From the NCBI GenBank assembly GCA_015680685.1, contig MNCI01012713.1, positions 466,199 through 530,198 on the forward strand: a stretch of DNA of 64,000 nt, read 5' to 3'. A program made the translations under genes and the position numbers. The notes beneath the pieces are model-generated. The model was given only the letters and a program-made list of their open reading frames with translations, made no database searches and was not told the DNA's origin. Below, one piece after another: positions 45,651 to 58,680 of the stretch. The stretch comes from Gnetum montanum (taxonomy: Eukaryota; Streptophyta; Gnetopsida; Gnetales; Gnetaceae). Numbering within the stretch: position 1 is the first letter of the stretch; each line of letters opens with the position of its first letter.

Positions 45651-46553
45651 TGATGAGTAGTGGCTATCCCCTATGTCCAACCATATGAATCAAATGCATG
45701 CACTAGCGATCCAGTCGAATTTAGAAGACTTAGTTCCTAAGTTCACCCATAGTCTTAGATAATGAGTCAAGGAAGTGTATGATCGTTGTCTTCCTAACTC
45801 ACACTTGTGCTATTTTTGCATATGATTAATGTGAGTTAAGGCTTATGATATTTATTTTTTTTGGAATTTTTTATATATTTTCTCCTAATGGCTAAATGAG
45901 TAAATGAAGGCTTGATAATTAACTATTCAACTAATTAGCTATTCTCATGACTAACTATCTTAACATAAGCAGTCGTTCTCAGTTACCATACACATCCTAA
46001 ACTAATATTATGCTACTAGGCTACCAAATAGCTATTACTAGGCATTACCAAATGGCCGCTATCAGGATTACCAAGCATGACATGTTATGCTATAAGTGGT
46101 CATATTTATGTATGTATGATTAAGTGCATTCATTAATTAGGACTATGAAAGCAAATGCATTAAAAGTAGAGTGCAAATAAGAAAGATTAACCTAATCCAA
46201 GTGTTGCAATGAATGTTAGAAATATCACCTTTATTACCATTCACACCAATGCATTCATGTACATGATGCTTGAATAAAGATTCATATAATCTCTTGAATT
46301 TACACTACAAGCACTCAAAGGAAATTATTCTAACTCTAGAGAAATCAAGCTACAAGAGCTTCACTATGCTATGAACTTAAGGTGTCATAAATGTAGTTAT
46401 TGTGTGCATTTATATAGGCATCACATGCATCAATGTTAATGCATCTACTTCGACGCATGTTACCATGCGTTGAAGGGGATATGTTGACTAGGCTATGTTG
46501 ATGCATGCCCATTGATGCCCATCGATGCAACTTGTACATATGATGACTCATCA
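45651..46553 (-). repeat. X 5' LTR
   Basis: 903 bp, plus strand TGATGAG...ACTCATCA. TATA at 46408-46417 on minus (CTATATAAAT). The U3 part 46430-46550 is full of GATGC and CGATG units. The partner LTR is outside the window. Confidence 0.75.
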
Positions 46554-46849
46554 CTCATGAAGAGTCATAGAGCTGAAGAGGGAAGTTGAGAAGAAAATAC
46601 ATCAAATCCTCTTGAGGTCACACCCTTTTCCTTTCTCACTTGGTCCTTTCCTAGTTTATTGGGAAAACAAGATCACATGCTACTTTTAGTTTTTATTTGA
46701 AAGAACCTTCATACTATCATGATACAAAACTTCATATGAGATTGAGTGAATGATACCACCAAAAAATTGATAGATTATTAGTAGAGAGCATTTTCTAAAG
46801 ATAAATTTGGTCTATGTAATAAATTATAACCTTGATAGCTATGTTCAAT

Positions 46850-47230
46850 AATTTCTAGAGTCCACAATAGTCATGGAAAGGCTTGAGTCGTTGAATTCAT
46901 TATTGAGACCCTTCCATTCTAGCTATCATTCCTCCATCTCATTGGCATCTTTCACATGAACAAGTGAAGTGTTGAACATCCTTGAAGATTGTAGTCCAAA
47001 ATTATCCTACTATTAGGATCTTGGTGGTTGTCCTTCTTCCTAAATAGTAATCCCCACAAGAGCCCTCATGAGTATCTTGGAGAACTTTTAGTTTATCTAC
47101 ATTAGGTATGTGCCATCGTACTAGGCCATCAACACAAATGTTATAGAGGTTTCCATCTATTTCTATGTAGTGTTTGATTTGGAGGAAAAGCTACTATTTC
47201 TTTCTATGATCCTATTTATTAGAAGTCTAC
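46850..47230 (-). pseudogene. Y integrase N-terminal remnant
   Basis: Only the zinc-binding N-terminal region is recognisable, by colinearity with A 12350-12620 (ATCTCGTT/CATTGGCATC, CACATGAAC, ACAAATGTTATAGAGG landmarks). The catalytic core is missing: spacer DNA joins at about 46.85 kb, so an internal deletion removed most of integrase. Confidence 0.45.
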
Positions 47231-48460
47231 TGTGAGAGCAAATATGAGAGAAATTCATCATACCAATTTGTAACCCTTAGTGTATAAACTTTAGTTGCCT
47301 TAGCAAAGAGAAGATCATTTGAAAATTGATAGGAAAAGGGCTCTTCATCATCATTGTTATCCCATCTTAACCAAGAGACATGATCTACAACTACATTCTC
47401 GATTTCCTTTCTATCCACCATTGTTAAATTAAACTCCTATAACTATAAGATCAATAATCACTATATAACATGGAGGCTTATCGTTGGCTTATTTATTAGG
47501 AAGTGAATCGCACTATGATCAGTGTGCATAAAAATTAAATACCCAAGCACATACTACCTAAATTTCTCTAGAGCATACACCATCACCATAAGTTCCTTTT
47601 TTCTAGTGGTGTAATTAAGTTTTGCATGCACAATGATTTAACCTGTACAATAGATATAATATGGATATTTCTGATCATTCATTTGTGTAAGTACCACCCG
47701 CAATGTATAGTTCGATGCATCTATAATAATGTGAAATGTTTGGATCAATTAGGTATGTGTAGAATTGGTATTTCTACAAGATCTATTTAAAGTATTGGAA
47801 TGCCTATTTGCATTCTTTGGTCCATTCAAATACTACATCATTCTTGGTAAGCTCAACTAATGGCTTGGCGATGGAGAAGTTTTCAATAAAATGCCTATAA
47901 TAACCAATATAATCAAGGAATGACCTTACATCTTTAACAATTTGGCATTTTTTGGTGATTCCTTGGATAACCCTTATTTTTTAGGGTTCACCTTAATTTC
48001 TTTCCCTAAAATTCTATGCCTAAAGGTAATGCCCTTTTAGATGATTAAATGGCTCTTTTGCCAATTGAATCTCAAGTTTATCTCCACACATTATTTCAAT
48101 ACCTACTTAAGATGGTCCAATTCTTATTTACAATAAACTTCATAAGTGGACAAGTCATCCATAAAGACTTCCACACCACTACTAATATATTGCTGAAAGA
48201 TACCTAGAACTAGATGTTGAAAGGTTGCATGGATATTACATAGGGGAATAGACATCTTCTTATATGTGAAAGCCCTTCAAGAACTTGTGAAATTTATTCT
48301 AGCTTGATCTTTTGGAGCAATTTGAATTTGATTGTACCTATTGTACCCATCCAAAAAACTATAATAACCATGCCCTGCAATTGTGTCCAACCCTTGGTCC
48401 ACAAATGGCAATGGAAACTAATCCTTGAACATATTCATGTTCAACAACTTGAACTCTATA
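47230..48460 (-). pseudogene. Y reverse transcriptase and RNase H
   Basis: The catalytic box near 48150-48175 reads EVFMDDLSTYE, with both aspartates kept. RNase H blocks at 47450-47680 match A at 12890-13090. 47227-47421 is an open RNase H tail. Broken by stops and frame changes. Confidence 0.65.
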
Positions 48461-49160
48461 CAGAATTATTAGGGATTTCTAACTTTCTCCAATTCATTTT
48501 TTCTTCATTTTTGTATTCTTCTTTGAAGAGTTGACTTTTAATCTACTCCATTTCATGAATCTTGTCAATATAAGTATTTGTGAGGATTTTAGTTGGTTCC
48601 ATGCATATTGTAAAACTGGAGTTATCATCTGTGGTTAGCCACTAGGTACCTTCTTGTTTTCTTGATGCTATGTATAGGAAACTTTGAGTATTTGTGGTTT
48701 CAACACACTTCTTGCATGTTGTAATAGTTGTGCTCTTCATGTCTTATATTTTCTACATACAATGGAACCCTGTGTCACTGTATGTGATGCATGAAACCCT
48801 CTTCTTCTTAATCTTACCAAACTCATTTACCTTGTAAATTTCCAAGGAGAGGTCTTTAATCCCTAACTTAGCATCAATTATACTTAGCCATGCCCTTCCC
48901 ATGATAATTGGAAATTCTCCTTTGTAGTTGTCCACATGGATAACCAAGAAGTATGCTAGATATGATCATTTGTACATAGTGGTCACAATATCTTTCACTA
49001 ATCCCAATGGAACTATGATGGATTGTTTAGTGAGCTCTAACCTAATGTTATGTTTCTTAAGTGGAGGTAGGTTTCAAGTTTTATACATTTCTTGAGAAAT
49101 TGAGCTTACACTAAAACCTAAGTCTAATAGAGTCCCACACTGATCATTTTCTACAATCTT
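48460..49160 (-). pseudogene. Y protease
   Basis: The catalytic region near 49100-49140 reads CGTLLDLGFSVSSIS (D-L-G kept). 48753-48947 encodes DNYKGEFPIIMGRAWLSIID and GIKDLSLEIYKV. The linker is partly lost: the A 14.0-14.3 kb equivalent is shortened at about 48460. A 15-base T run interrupts at 49189-49203. Confidence 0.65.
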
Positions 49161-50745
49161 GTAAATAAATTAAAGAACTTCCATGATCTTTTTTTTTTTT
49201 TTTGTAGAAAGATGTTTTGCTTTTATCTAGTCAATGACTACATGGGTTAACATGTATGTAAATTTTTTGATATTTCATTTAAAGGTGGCTTCATGGATAT
49301 CTCTAGAATAGTTGAAGGATGATTCATAGCCATAGATGTCTACAAGGGTTTAGGTGAACTATTGGACCTAAAGAAAGTTATCTTTAAATGCTTATGCTTA
49401 AAAACACTTGAGTTGTCATTTGGCTACAAATTTAAAACCTTCATGACATTGCATTTTGAGGTTGCAATTATATCTCACCTTGCATAGGCAGTATAGGTGG
49501 TAAAGAAGTAGATGTGTGAGGCACATAGAGTTGTTGTGGATAATGAGTGTAAGTGGAAGGAGGTTGGACTCATGGAGTGATAGGTCTATGATATTCAAGG
49601 GGATAGTGATGATAAGAAGAAGAAGTATGGCCTATAGAGCCACTAGGAGACATAAGCTACTAGACATGGTATACATATGGGTCTAGTTGATGGTAAGGAT
49701 ACTACTACCTTAGTGGTGGCATCCCCCATGACTGTGGGTTTTTCCATTAATGATAATAGTCTTGAGGTTGAGGTGTCATTCCACTTTGATATTATTACTA
49801 GTGGAACTATTGCTAATAATTACCTTGTAGATAAGGCAATCTCATGGGTGGTTTCCACCTTGTAAACTTTAGATTCAAGGCATAAACCCCAAATTCTTAC
49901 AAGTGTGATAATATTGGGGAACATCCCTTGGGATGTTCATATTAGCAGATGTCACACCCTTCATCTTATATTCTAGAATCTACAACCTCATCAACTGTCG
50001 TAGCCTTAACTTTCTATTGATGGTAGTCCTTTTCTACATGCTTTTTTCTTCCCCTATCTTTATCCTTATTTCTCTACTCCATTTTCTCCTCAACAATTTT
50101 TAGAGTAGTTTTGAATTTCTCATCCAAGAAATCCCACATTTTATCAACCTTAGTTGATATCTCTATGATAGATGTTTTAATCAACAAGGTTTTTCTTTGT
50201 ACCACCTCCTCCAGTGGTAATTCCTTCTCATGATCATAGGGATGTATCTCCTTTTTATAAATGTAGGGGTCTCTATTATACTCCTCTACACTTTCAATCT
50301 TTTATAGATCTCCTTCATCTTTGGCTTATTTATCAATGAGCCTTTCTATTTTATGGGCTTTCAGTTCTGATAATCTCTCTTAGACATAAATTTCAAGAGC
50401 CTCTTTAGTTTTATTCCTAAGAGAATCTATCATATGGTGAAGTTTATCCTTTTGAGAGAAACCACAGCTTGGGCATTAGTGTAAAAGAGAGTAGTACCTT
50501 CCTAAGGCTACATCAAGGGATTCATGGCTATCTTATTTCCACTCTTGAATTTGTTTTCTCAAGTTGGACACCATGGAGTACATTTGATATTTATTGTTGA
50601 ATAGCTCAAACATTGTACTCAATCTATAGATGGATTCTAACTCCAAAGGATTGTACTAACTTTTAAATTCTTTGATAAGTGTCATATGGAATAGTTTAAG
50701 CTTTTGCTAGTTATTCTCAATGTTTTGAAAGGTTCAAACATCATG
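49160..50745 (-). pseudogene. Y gag, C-terminal part
   Basis: The finger near 49915-49955 (CDIC, YEHPKGC) matches A and X. A tyrosine/proline-rich segment lies at 49500-49700. Gag is cut at 50750 by Element Z and continues at 60840. Confidence 0.6.
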
Positions 50746-50750
50746 GAAGG
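50746..50750. other. TSD of Element Z, left copy (GAAGG)
   Basis: Pairs with AAAGG at 60840-60844, one transition apart. Y gag is continuous across the site when compared with A near 16545-16570. Confidence 0.65.
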
Positions 50751-51583
50751 TGATGAGCGGCAAGGTACCCCTATGCCCAACCATACGAATCACTAAGGCA
50801 TTCATGTGTAATCCAGTCAAATTTTGTGGATTCCTAGTGTTCTTAGACACAACATTCAATCTAGAAGGTGAATCTAATTATGGAACAATCATTGTCTTCC
50901 CAACTACACTTGTGAGGCTCAATTGTATGGTTAAGTGTAATTGAGGCACATGATTTGTATCATTTTTATATTTTGTTCACCTAAGCTTGATAATAGATTG
51001 AGAATAAATTGATTAACTAATTCAACTAATTTTGTTCATGTTCAGTCCCACTTTCTATACACATCCTAAACATGTACAATGCTATTGGGCAACCAAGCAT
51101 TACACACTACTAGGATTACCAAGTGTTATATGAATGCTCAAAGTGGTCATACTTATGTATGCTAGTCTATTTAGCTTAATTAATTAATTACTTAAAGTCT
51201 TAATCATTCTAGATTACTTAATTACTTAATTAATGAAAATAATAAATGCATAAATAAATCATGAAGGTAGTCCAAGTGTTGCAAGGTTTATTAAAAAGCT
51301 TGTTTTTATTGTCAGACACATTACGGTACTTAGGTATAACAATGCTCAAACAAAGATCCGTACACTCCTTGACTCCTACTATGGGCACTTAGAAAATTAT
51401 TTTATCTCTCATGAAAACAAACTGCAAGAGTTTTGCTAATAATTGAAATTTTTCCCCTCTAACATGGCTAGGATGTTGTATTTATAGACTTATTAGGGTG
51501 CCACGTCGATGGGTACATGTCAACATGGAAAACACTATGTCAATAGCATCCCATCGATGCAATTGACCAAAGACACTTCATCA
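50751..51583 (-). repeat. Element Z 3' LTR
   Basis: 833 bp, TGATGAG...CTTCATCA. TATA at 51479-51487 on minus (CTATAAATA). Confidence 0.8.
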
Positions 51584-51596
51584 TACCCCCAAAACT
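51584..51596 (-). other. Element Z polypurine tract
   Basis: Minus strand GTTTTGGGGGTA next to the 3' LTR, like the tract of A. Confidence 0.7.
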
Positions 51597-51789
51597 CATC
51601 CTTGAGTTCTTTATAAAATTGGGAAGGTATAGGATTATTGATTGACACATGATATAACAAAACTAACACAACAAAACAAAACCAAGTGCCCAAGTGTATG
51701 GAGTGACATTGATTACAAAATTATGGTGTTCATGACACAAAATTACACACCAAAAAATGATTGATAAAATTGGACAACACATCTTCTAA

Positions 51790-53047
51790 TGACATGAAGA
51801 TAGTTGAAATGATCAGACAATCCTAGATGGTGAAGGCTCCTAAGGTTCTAAAGGACCTTCTCTTTCTTTAGGCGCAAGTGCTAGTTGAAGTGGCTATGGC
51901 TATCCTACTATAGCTACCACTTCTAGTGGAAGGAAAAAGGCATCCAATAATGCCTTCTTCTTCTTTGCCTTGCTTCAGGGATCATCTTCTCTACCCTGCT
52001 CCAAGGATCATTCACAATCCACATGGCATCACCAATGTGGGCTTGAATAGGGATATTCCATGGAAAAGGCATTATTGGAAACAGCTCCTTGACATTGATA
52101 AATTAGACAGTGAATTGCTTATGTTTGATATCGAACATCCTAAGTTAGCAAATGGAGCACATCATACATCATCATTTGTATAGCGGGTAATCCCTCCCCT
52201 CTAACATAGTTTTCTTATGAGGCATGGAAAGGGGAGTGCCTTCCTTCCATGTTCGTTATCCTTGAAGCACTTTTCTATCTCAAGATAGATTGGATATGAA
52301 AGGTTAATAGGGAATCTACTACTTAGAGTAGCACACACACAGGTAGAGAAGGTAGTGATCTTGCTTGGCCTTATTGTAAGATTGAGGTGAAAGGTTGCAA
52401 TCTTGTAGTAGATTCTCTCCATCAGTGTGAGCACACCATACTCTTTACGATCGATGCCATAACACCAATGTATCCATTCTGTCTTGATGGTGGGGTTTGC
52501 CTATATTGGAATCTCAGCATGATTCGCCCCAATTTCTAGTAATCCAAGTGCCTCTAAAATGCCCTACACTAAGGAGGACACTAAAATGTCCTTGATCTTG
52601 ACTATTGAACTGACCTACCTATTATTCCAAAATAAAAACATCTCTTCCATGCCCACTAAAAGTGATGATAGACCACATGAGAGAGGTCTTCAATTGATCT
52701 TGTACTTCTTAAGGTGCTTGCTCCAAGAAAGATCCAATGTTTAACTCTTGGAGCACCATTTTCTAAACCTCCTTTGATTTGATCTACTTGAGGGAAGCTT
52801 CTATCAACATCACCTACAAGTTTTCTTATGGAGTTGGTGCCTCATCCTAGTGGGATTGCTCTATCACTACTGCTTTCTTTGGAATTGGATGGATAGATTC
52901 TACCTCAGGCTCCTCCCTAAGAGGTCCTATAGCATAGGTTTCTACTTATTTTTCTTGGGTCTATTCTTTTCCCCTTCCTATTAATGGTTTTTTTTCCTAT
53001 GGCTATGATGGTCTTCCTTCCTATGTATGCTTTCACTTTGGTGCCAT
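51790..53047 (-). pseudogene. Z env-like accessory ORF (internally shortened)
   Basis: ATG 53047-53045 codes MAPK then a stop. 52201-52434 minus encodes YKIATFHLNLTIRPSKITTF and NEHGRKALPFPCLIRKLC, shared with A and X. A's coiled-coil stretch and C-terminal third are missing: the 51.8-52.15 kb DNA matches A's 6.5-6.8 kb, and homology jumps to 8.4 kb at about 52150. This is an internal deletion of about 1.6 kb. Confidence 0.6.
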
Positions 53048-53049
53048 TT

Positions 53050-53350
53050 GTGGTCACAACACATCCAAGGATTAGTATATATAATGTATAACTCATAATG
53101 TTTTGATATCTCATCTCATCAGTTAGTTACACTTATGCTAAGTTTGGACCATGATAGATTGGCTATTTTATTATTATTTTATTAATTTTTAAGTTTAAAG
53201 TGTCACTAGACCTAGTTGGAAGGGTTTAACTATTGTAATTTGAATTTTTCATGTTGGTATCTTTATTAAAACTTTGTGAGAGTTAGAAATATTTAGAAAA
53301 ATTTTATGTTAAAAACTTTAGGTTTGTGGCCCCCATGACTAAGATCTTAC
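53050..53350 (-). promoter_or_regulatory. Putative intron before Z env-like ORF, acceptor lost
   Basis: Donor GGAG|GTAAGA (GT at 53350) and TACTAAT (53077-53071) are kept; the AG found in A and X before the ATG reads GACCACAA here. Confidence 0.45.
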
Positions 53351-53494
53351 CTCCAATAGCTACAAGGTCAGAGAATAGAGTGATTTGGATAAATGATTAG
53401 GAAGATATGGCTTGTAGAAGGTTTTGGGCTTTGAAAACTACAAAAAATCCTCTAGTGTTTGAAATGAAATGTGAAAAATTTGAAGTGTGGGCAT

Positions 53495-53506
53495 GTATAT
53501 ATATAC
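53495..53506 (-). promoter_or_regulatory. Internal TATA-like box upstream of Z env-like ORF
   Basis: TATATATATA on minus, about 150 nt before the donor, as in A and X. Flanked at 53520-53590 by GATGGGG/GGGTCC units like those of U3. Confidence 0.4.
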
Positions 53507-53599
53507 TATTTTTATGTTACATCGATGGGGTCTTGTATACAAGGTCTTGTATATGTATAGGGTCCGTTGATGGGTATCCATTTATGAAGGGTGTAAACA

Positions 53600-55080
53600 A
53601 AATTTTCTAACTTAAATTTGTCAAAAAATACATAGAGTTTTCTAATGAAGTAGGATCCATTGAGTCCCAGAAAAGTGAAGAATTTGATGGAATCATCAAA
53701 GAGGACCATTGAAAGCTCAAAATTGAAAAATTGGGTGGAGAATGTGTTCATTGAATAAATTTCCTTACGGAGCGCATAGTTGGATACATAGGGTGGGGTG
53801 CCCAAAGGTTTATATTGTAGGATGTCTATGGATGAGGTACTTAACTAACTTAACCAAGAGATATACAAGTGGATCCTCCCCATAGCAAGCACATGCCCTT
53901 TTTACCCTTGCATAACCTTAACCTAAGGAGGCCATGGGCCCCATAGGTGATTAATGATTATGAAATTTAAGGACCAAAACCTAGAAGAATCTACCTAAGA
54001 ATTCAGGCATGTCAAACCAAGACATCAAACAAGGACATGGACACCGATAGTGATGTGAGTCATGGAAAGCATAGATGGATGAGAGAGAAAGTGGAATGGA
54101 GTTCATGGAGTTCCTAATTAAGGTCACATAAAGTCCCTCATGAATTTTATGGTTAGATGACCTGATAAATTCCATCCTTAGTCTAGACCAAAACCAACCA
54201 CGTTCAATGAGTTTGCAACACCACTCTAAGACCCGTCCACCCCCTTGAGACACAAGGGTACTCCCATAGATCACACACCATTCCTTATAGAGAAGTAGAA
54301 AGTGAAAAAGAACATCAATTAAAGGGGACCTTCAGGCATGGGTAATATGTCTTTCTAGTCCCATATCCAGTGCTTGTAGCCTGTTATTCTATGTAAAGGA
54401 TGTGCTTTGAATTCCCATCATCATTTTTTTTGCATAGAAACCACACCATGCAAAGACTTATTCAACTTCCTATTATTGGTCGACATAGAACGTTAAGAAC
54501 TCCATGAAAACATCAACGCACCCAAGTAAGGAGAAAGGGTACAAAGAGTATTGAGTTCCCTTGAAGTCACACCTTGTTCAAACCTTTGAATCCTTTTCAA
54601 GTCTAGAAACTACCAAGGTCACAAGTTCATTCAAGTTTTACTTGATGAAGGAAAACCATAGAGTTAGTAGATGGGTGGATGTTGTGGACTCAATTCCTAT
54701 TCCATGAAAAAAAACCATGTCTTAGTTATTGATAGCAAAATTCAAAAATGGAAACCAAACATTAGCAATCAGAAATAATAGGTACAAACCACAATTTATA
54801 GTAGCTACAACACCACTGTGTCCTATTGACACAAAGCACTTTATTAGCAGAAACTTAGAAAATCACATCCAAAGCAAAGGAAATTATATAAGAATGTGTA
54901 AAATATTCAAGAAAAATCAAACGTACCAACGATGACGTAAAATAAAAAAAAGATGTAAAATATGAAAAATTATAAAACAAAAATATGTAACATAAATAAA
55001 GTATAAAATAATTAGCATGGATGGACATCTCCCCAAAAATTGAGTTGCAAAGAGAAGATCCAAAAGATTGAGCAAGGTTG
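53600..55080. other. Non-coding spacer of Z
   Basis: Colinear with A 9.9-11.4 kb (GGATCCTCCCCATAG block at 53871, T-rich run at 54425, AGAGTATTGAGTTCCCTTGA at 54545). No supported gene. Confidence 0.6.
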
Positions 55081-55099
55081 TCCATCCGATGAGGTGTTT

Positions 55100-56330
55100 C
55101 TTCCACTAGGTTGCTTGGGCTCATGGAAAGGTTTGACTTATTGTGTGTTGACCAACTGTTTCTTATTTGGGATTTTAGGTTTATAAATTATCATAACCCT
55201 AGAATGAAAGGTTTTATCAATTATACAATTCCCCTCCCACAATGTTTGAAATTTAGTTCATTGTGGAACATGTGTGGGGTTCTAGTAGAGGTTCTTATCT
55301 CTAGGTTGAATTTTGATTTTTCTAATTCTTAGGACATGTCATTGCTTGATGAATGCCTTGTGCACTTCATTCAAGGAAAGTTTCACTAATTGGTTTTCAT
55401 CTAGCATGTTAATATTGATCAATTATTCTCTTTGCACTAGAATCATGTCAAGATCTAGGTCACAAGTTACTACAAGTGTACAGAGCTTGGATTAAATAGA
55501 AAATTTTGGTAGTTTTTTTTACACCGGCTCATAGGGAGAGTAGCCTATAGGGAGTTCCCATGTTGTGTGGTAGGCCCAGAGGGCCTCTTTGATTTTTGTG
55601 CTCTAGTCTCTCCTATATTTGCTAATAGTTCTCATTAAGATCTTTGTAATCTCCCTATTAGTAGCCTCTGCTTGACCATTGGCTTGGGGGTGGTAGGGTG
55701 TTGTTAATTTATGTTCAACCCCCAAGCATTGCATGAGCTTGCAAAAACTGGTGCTTATGAAATGGGTTCCATTGTCAAAAATTAGTGCATGTTGCACCCC
55801 AAACCTATTTACAATGTGTTGTTGAAAAACCTAAGTAGTAGTGGATGATGTATAGTCAACAAAGGCTACTACTTCTACCCATTTAGTATAGTAGTCAATG
55901 GTAATGATAATGTATGCCTTTCCATTAGACATGGGTGTGATGGGACCCATGAAGTCTATGGCCCATATGTTGAAGGGTTCCAGTGATTGGATCCACTATT
56001 GAGGTTCTTACATTCGTGCAATCATCCCACCATCTCGTTGATAGCATTCACAAGATTAGACAAATTAGTGGACATCCCTAAAGATTATTGGCCAATAGTA
56101 CCTTGCCATCAATATTTTAATGGTCATGCATATTCATGCATAATGGACTTCACAAGGTCCCTCCTGAGCATCTTGGAGAACATGCAGTTGATTAGTATTA
56201 GGGACACACCAACGAACCAGGCCATCAACACACACCTTGTAAATGTGTCTATTGATTTCCATAAAGTGCTTGGCCTAATTAAGAAATTGTTATTTCTTCC
56301 TGTGTTCTAGATCTTATGGAATCTCCTAAG
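55100..56330 (-). pseudogene. Z integrase
   Basis: 55603-55797 encodes ALIFDNGTHF, GVEHKLTTPYHPQANGQAEA and the TNREITKIL helix, covering the second and third catalytic regions. The first catalytic region (DYYTKWVEVV type) is at about 55870-55930. N-terminus 56000-56310 is mutated. Confidence 0.7.
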
Positions 56331-57760
56331 TGAGAAGATAAGTAAGGATGTCATCAAACCATTTTCATTCTATGAGAACTTGGTCATTAATTGCTCTACC
56401 AAAGAGGAGTTCATTAAGAAATTGATCAAAGAGTGAGCTCTCCTACTCTTTGTTATCCCATCTTAATTGAGAGAGATGGTCGGTGACTACATTCTTATCC
56501 CCCTTTCAATCTACCATCGTAAGATTGAATTCCTGCAAGATCACCAACCACTGTATGACACAGGGGCTCACCGTTGGCTTGTTCATTAGGAAGCAAATTG
56601 CACCACAATTAGTGTGAACAAACACTTTGTACTGAAGATCATAGTGCCTAAACTTTTTCAAAGCATACAACCATCAATTATTTCTCCATTATGGTGTAAT
56701 TAAGTTGTGCACCCACAATGCTTCAGCTTGTGCAGTGGATGTAATATGGAGATTTCTAATCATCCAACTACATTAGCATGACTCGCAAGGCATAATTTCA
56801 TGCATCTGTCATGATATGAAATGGCCTAGACTAGTTCAGTGCTTATATAATTGGAGTTTCTAAAAGTTTCTTCTTTAGCTATTGGAATGCATTTTCACAT
56901 TCCTTGGTCCAAACAAATGGAGCATCTTTCTTTACTAGCTCGACCAACGATTTTGTGAGCTTAGAAAATTTTTCTATGAATTTCCAATAGTAACAAGTGT
57001 ATCCAAGGAATGACTAGACATCTTTGACTATTTTTGATTAATGGGTTATTCCTTAGATGACCCTTATCTTTTGAGGTTCTACCTTAATCCCTACTTATGA
57101 GATTCTATGCCCCAAGACTGCGCCCTCTTCAACCATTAGATGGCTCTTTTTCCAATTGAGCTACAAGTTTGTCTTCACACATCTTTTTAATACTTGTTCA
57201 AGGGGGTCGAAGGCTTACTTGAATGTAGCACCATAAGTGGAAAAGTGATGCATGAAGACTTCCACCCCACTACTAATTTACTACTAAAAGATGCTCAATA
57301 GCAAGCATTGAAATATAGCAAGAGCATTGCATAGACCAAAAGTCATATTCTAATATGCAAAATTCCCCTAGGGACTCATGAATATAGTTTTGGCCTGATC
57401 CTCTAGTGTAATCTAAATTTTGTTATAGCCAATATAACCATCTAGAAAGATATAATAACAATTTCCAGAAATAGTATCCAACACTTGATCAACAAATGGC
57501 AACAGAAAATGATCTTTAAATGTTGTCATGTTAACTAGCCTGAAATCAATACAAACCCACCGCTTGCCATCTTTCTTTTGCAAAATCATGAGTGGGCTGA
57601 CCCATGCACTATCTGCAATAGGATAGATGAACCTCGCATTGAGTAGTTGTTCTATTTCCTCCTTGAAAATTTACTTTAATTTGGGGTTCAACCGCTGCTA
57701 TGGCTACTTCCTTAGCATCATGGTTGAATCAGTATAGATACAATGCTAGCATATTCATGA
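56330..57760 (-). pseudogene. Z reverse transcriptase and RNase H
   Basis: The active-site box near 57250-57270 reads EVFMHHFSTYG, so both aspartates are lost. RNase H blocks at 56520-56800 match A. Stops throughout. Confidence 0.65.
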
Positions 57761-58680
57761 ATCAATCCTAGTGAGTTTAGGATATTACCAAGCAAATGCT
57801 ATTAGCCATCTGTTAAAAACTTTCAACAATTTCTCTTTTTGTTCAAGAGTAAGTTTAACATTGATTATAACCAGCTTTCCATTTTTTAGAAATGCATATT
57901 CTAGGCTAGCAATTAAAGTTTTTAACTCTAGGGGCTCTTATTTAAAATTTTCAAGGATTTCCAACTCTCCCTAATAGATATCATCATTTTCATCATCAAA
58001 GAGTTGGTGATGAACTTCCTCTAGTTTATCCATACCTACAACATAGGCACATGTTAGTCTCTCAATCAATTTCATGCAAATTGTGCTTCTCTCAAAATCA
58101 TCTATCAAGCACTAGGTGTCCTCTTATTTTGTGGTTGCTGCATACAAGCACCTTTGAATCTCTACCTAATTTACACATTGCCTACATGCAGAAATGGATT
58201 CTCTGTTCATGAACTAGAGTTTCTACACACAATTGCACTCTGTATCGTTGTACGCAATGCATAGAACTCATTTCCTCTTGATCTTTTCGAAAGCATTTTC
58301 CTTGAAAATTTCCATGGAAAGATCTCGAATGTCCATTCTTACATCAACAACACTTAGCCACACCTTCCCATAATGATTGGAAAATCCCCCTTACAATTCT
58401 TAACTTTGATTACTAGAAAATGAACACGATAAGACTAACCACAAATAGTGATCATAATATTTTCTACCAATCCTAATGAAACAATGATGGACAGGTCTAC
58501 CAATTCTAATCTAATATTTCTTTTCTTGAGAAGTGGCAGGTTCCATGTAGAATACATCTCATGGGAAATCATATTAACACCTGAACCTAAATCTAGAAGA
58601 GCTTTGCATGGTTCATTCCTAGCAATTTGCAAATAGAAAAGGGAACTTCCAATATCAGCTAATTTTCTAAGAAGGTTTCC
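57760..58680 (-). pseudogene. Z protease and linker
   Basis: 58435-58632 minus encodes CKALLDLGSGVNMIS (catalytic D-L-G-S kept) and LPLLKKRNIRLELVDLS. The GRAWL-equivalent block at about 58355-58400 is degraded. It is the best preserved protease active site in the window. Confidence 0.7.

Larger units (their letters stand above)
4453..46553 (-). mobile_element. Element X: Athila-like Ty3/gypsy host element
   Basis: Composite minus-strand element split by four insertions (the copia element on the left, A, D and a solo LTR). Its pieces are: env-like 3' half 4470-5338, env-like 5' half 22043-22364, intron and leader 22365-22660 plus 36868-37023, non-coding 37024-38500, integrase, RT, protease and gag 38.5-45.5 kb, primer site 45632-45649, 5' LTR 45651-46553. 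Removing A joins the env-like ORF and leaves one GAAGG; removing D joins the intron and leader and leaves one CCTCC. Its 3' LTR is left of the copia LTR and outside the window. Confidence 0.8.

Noticed and set aside
50751-51583. Reading this LTR as Y's own 5' LTR, since gag ends beside it
   Set aside because: There is no primer site on its gag side, a polypurine tract lies on its other side, and Y gag continues at 60840.
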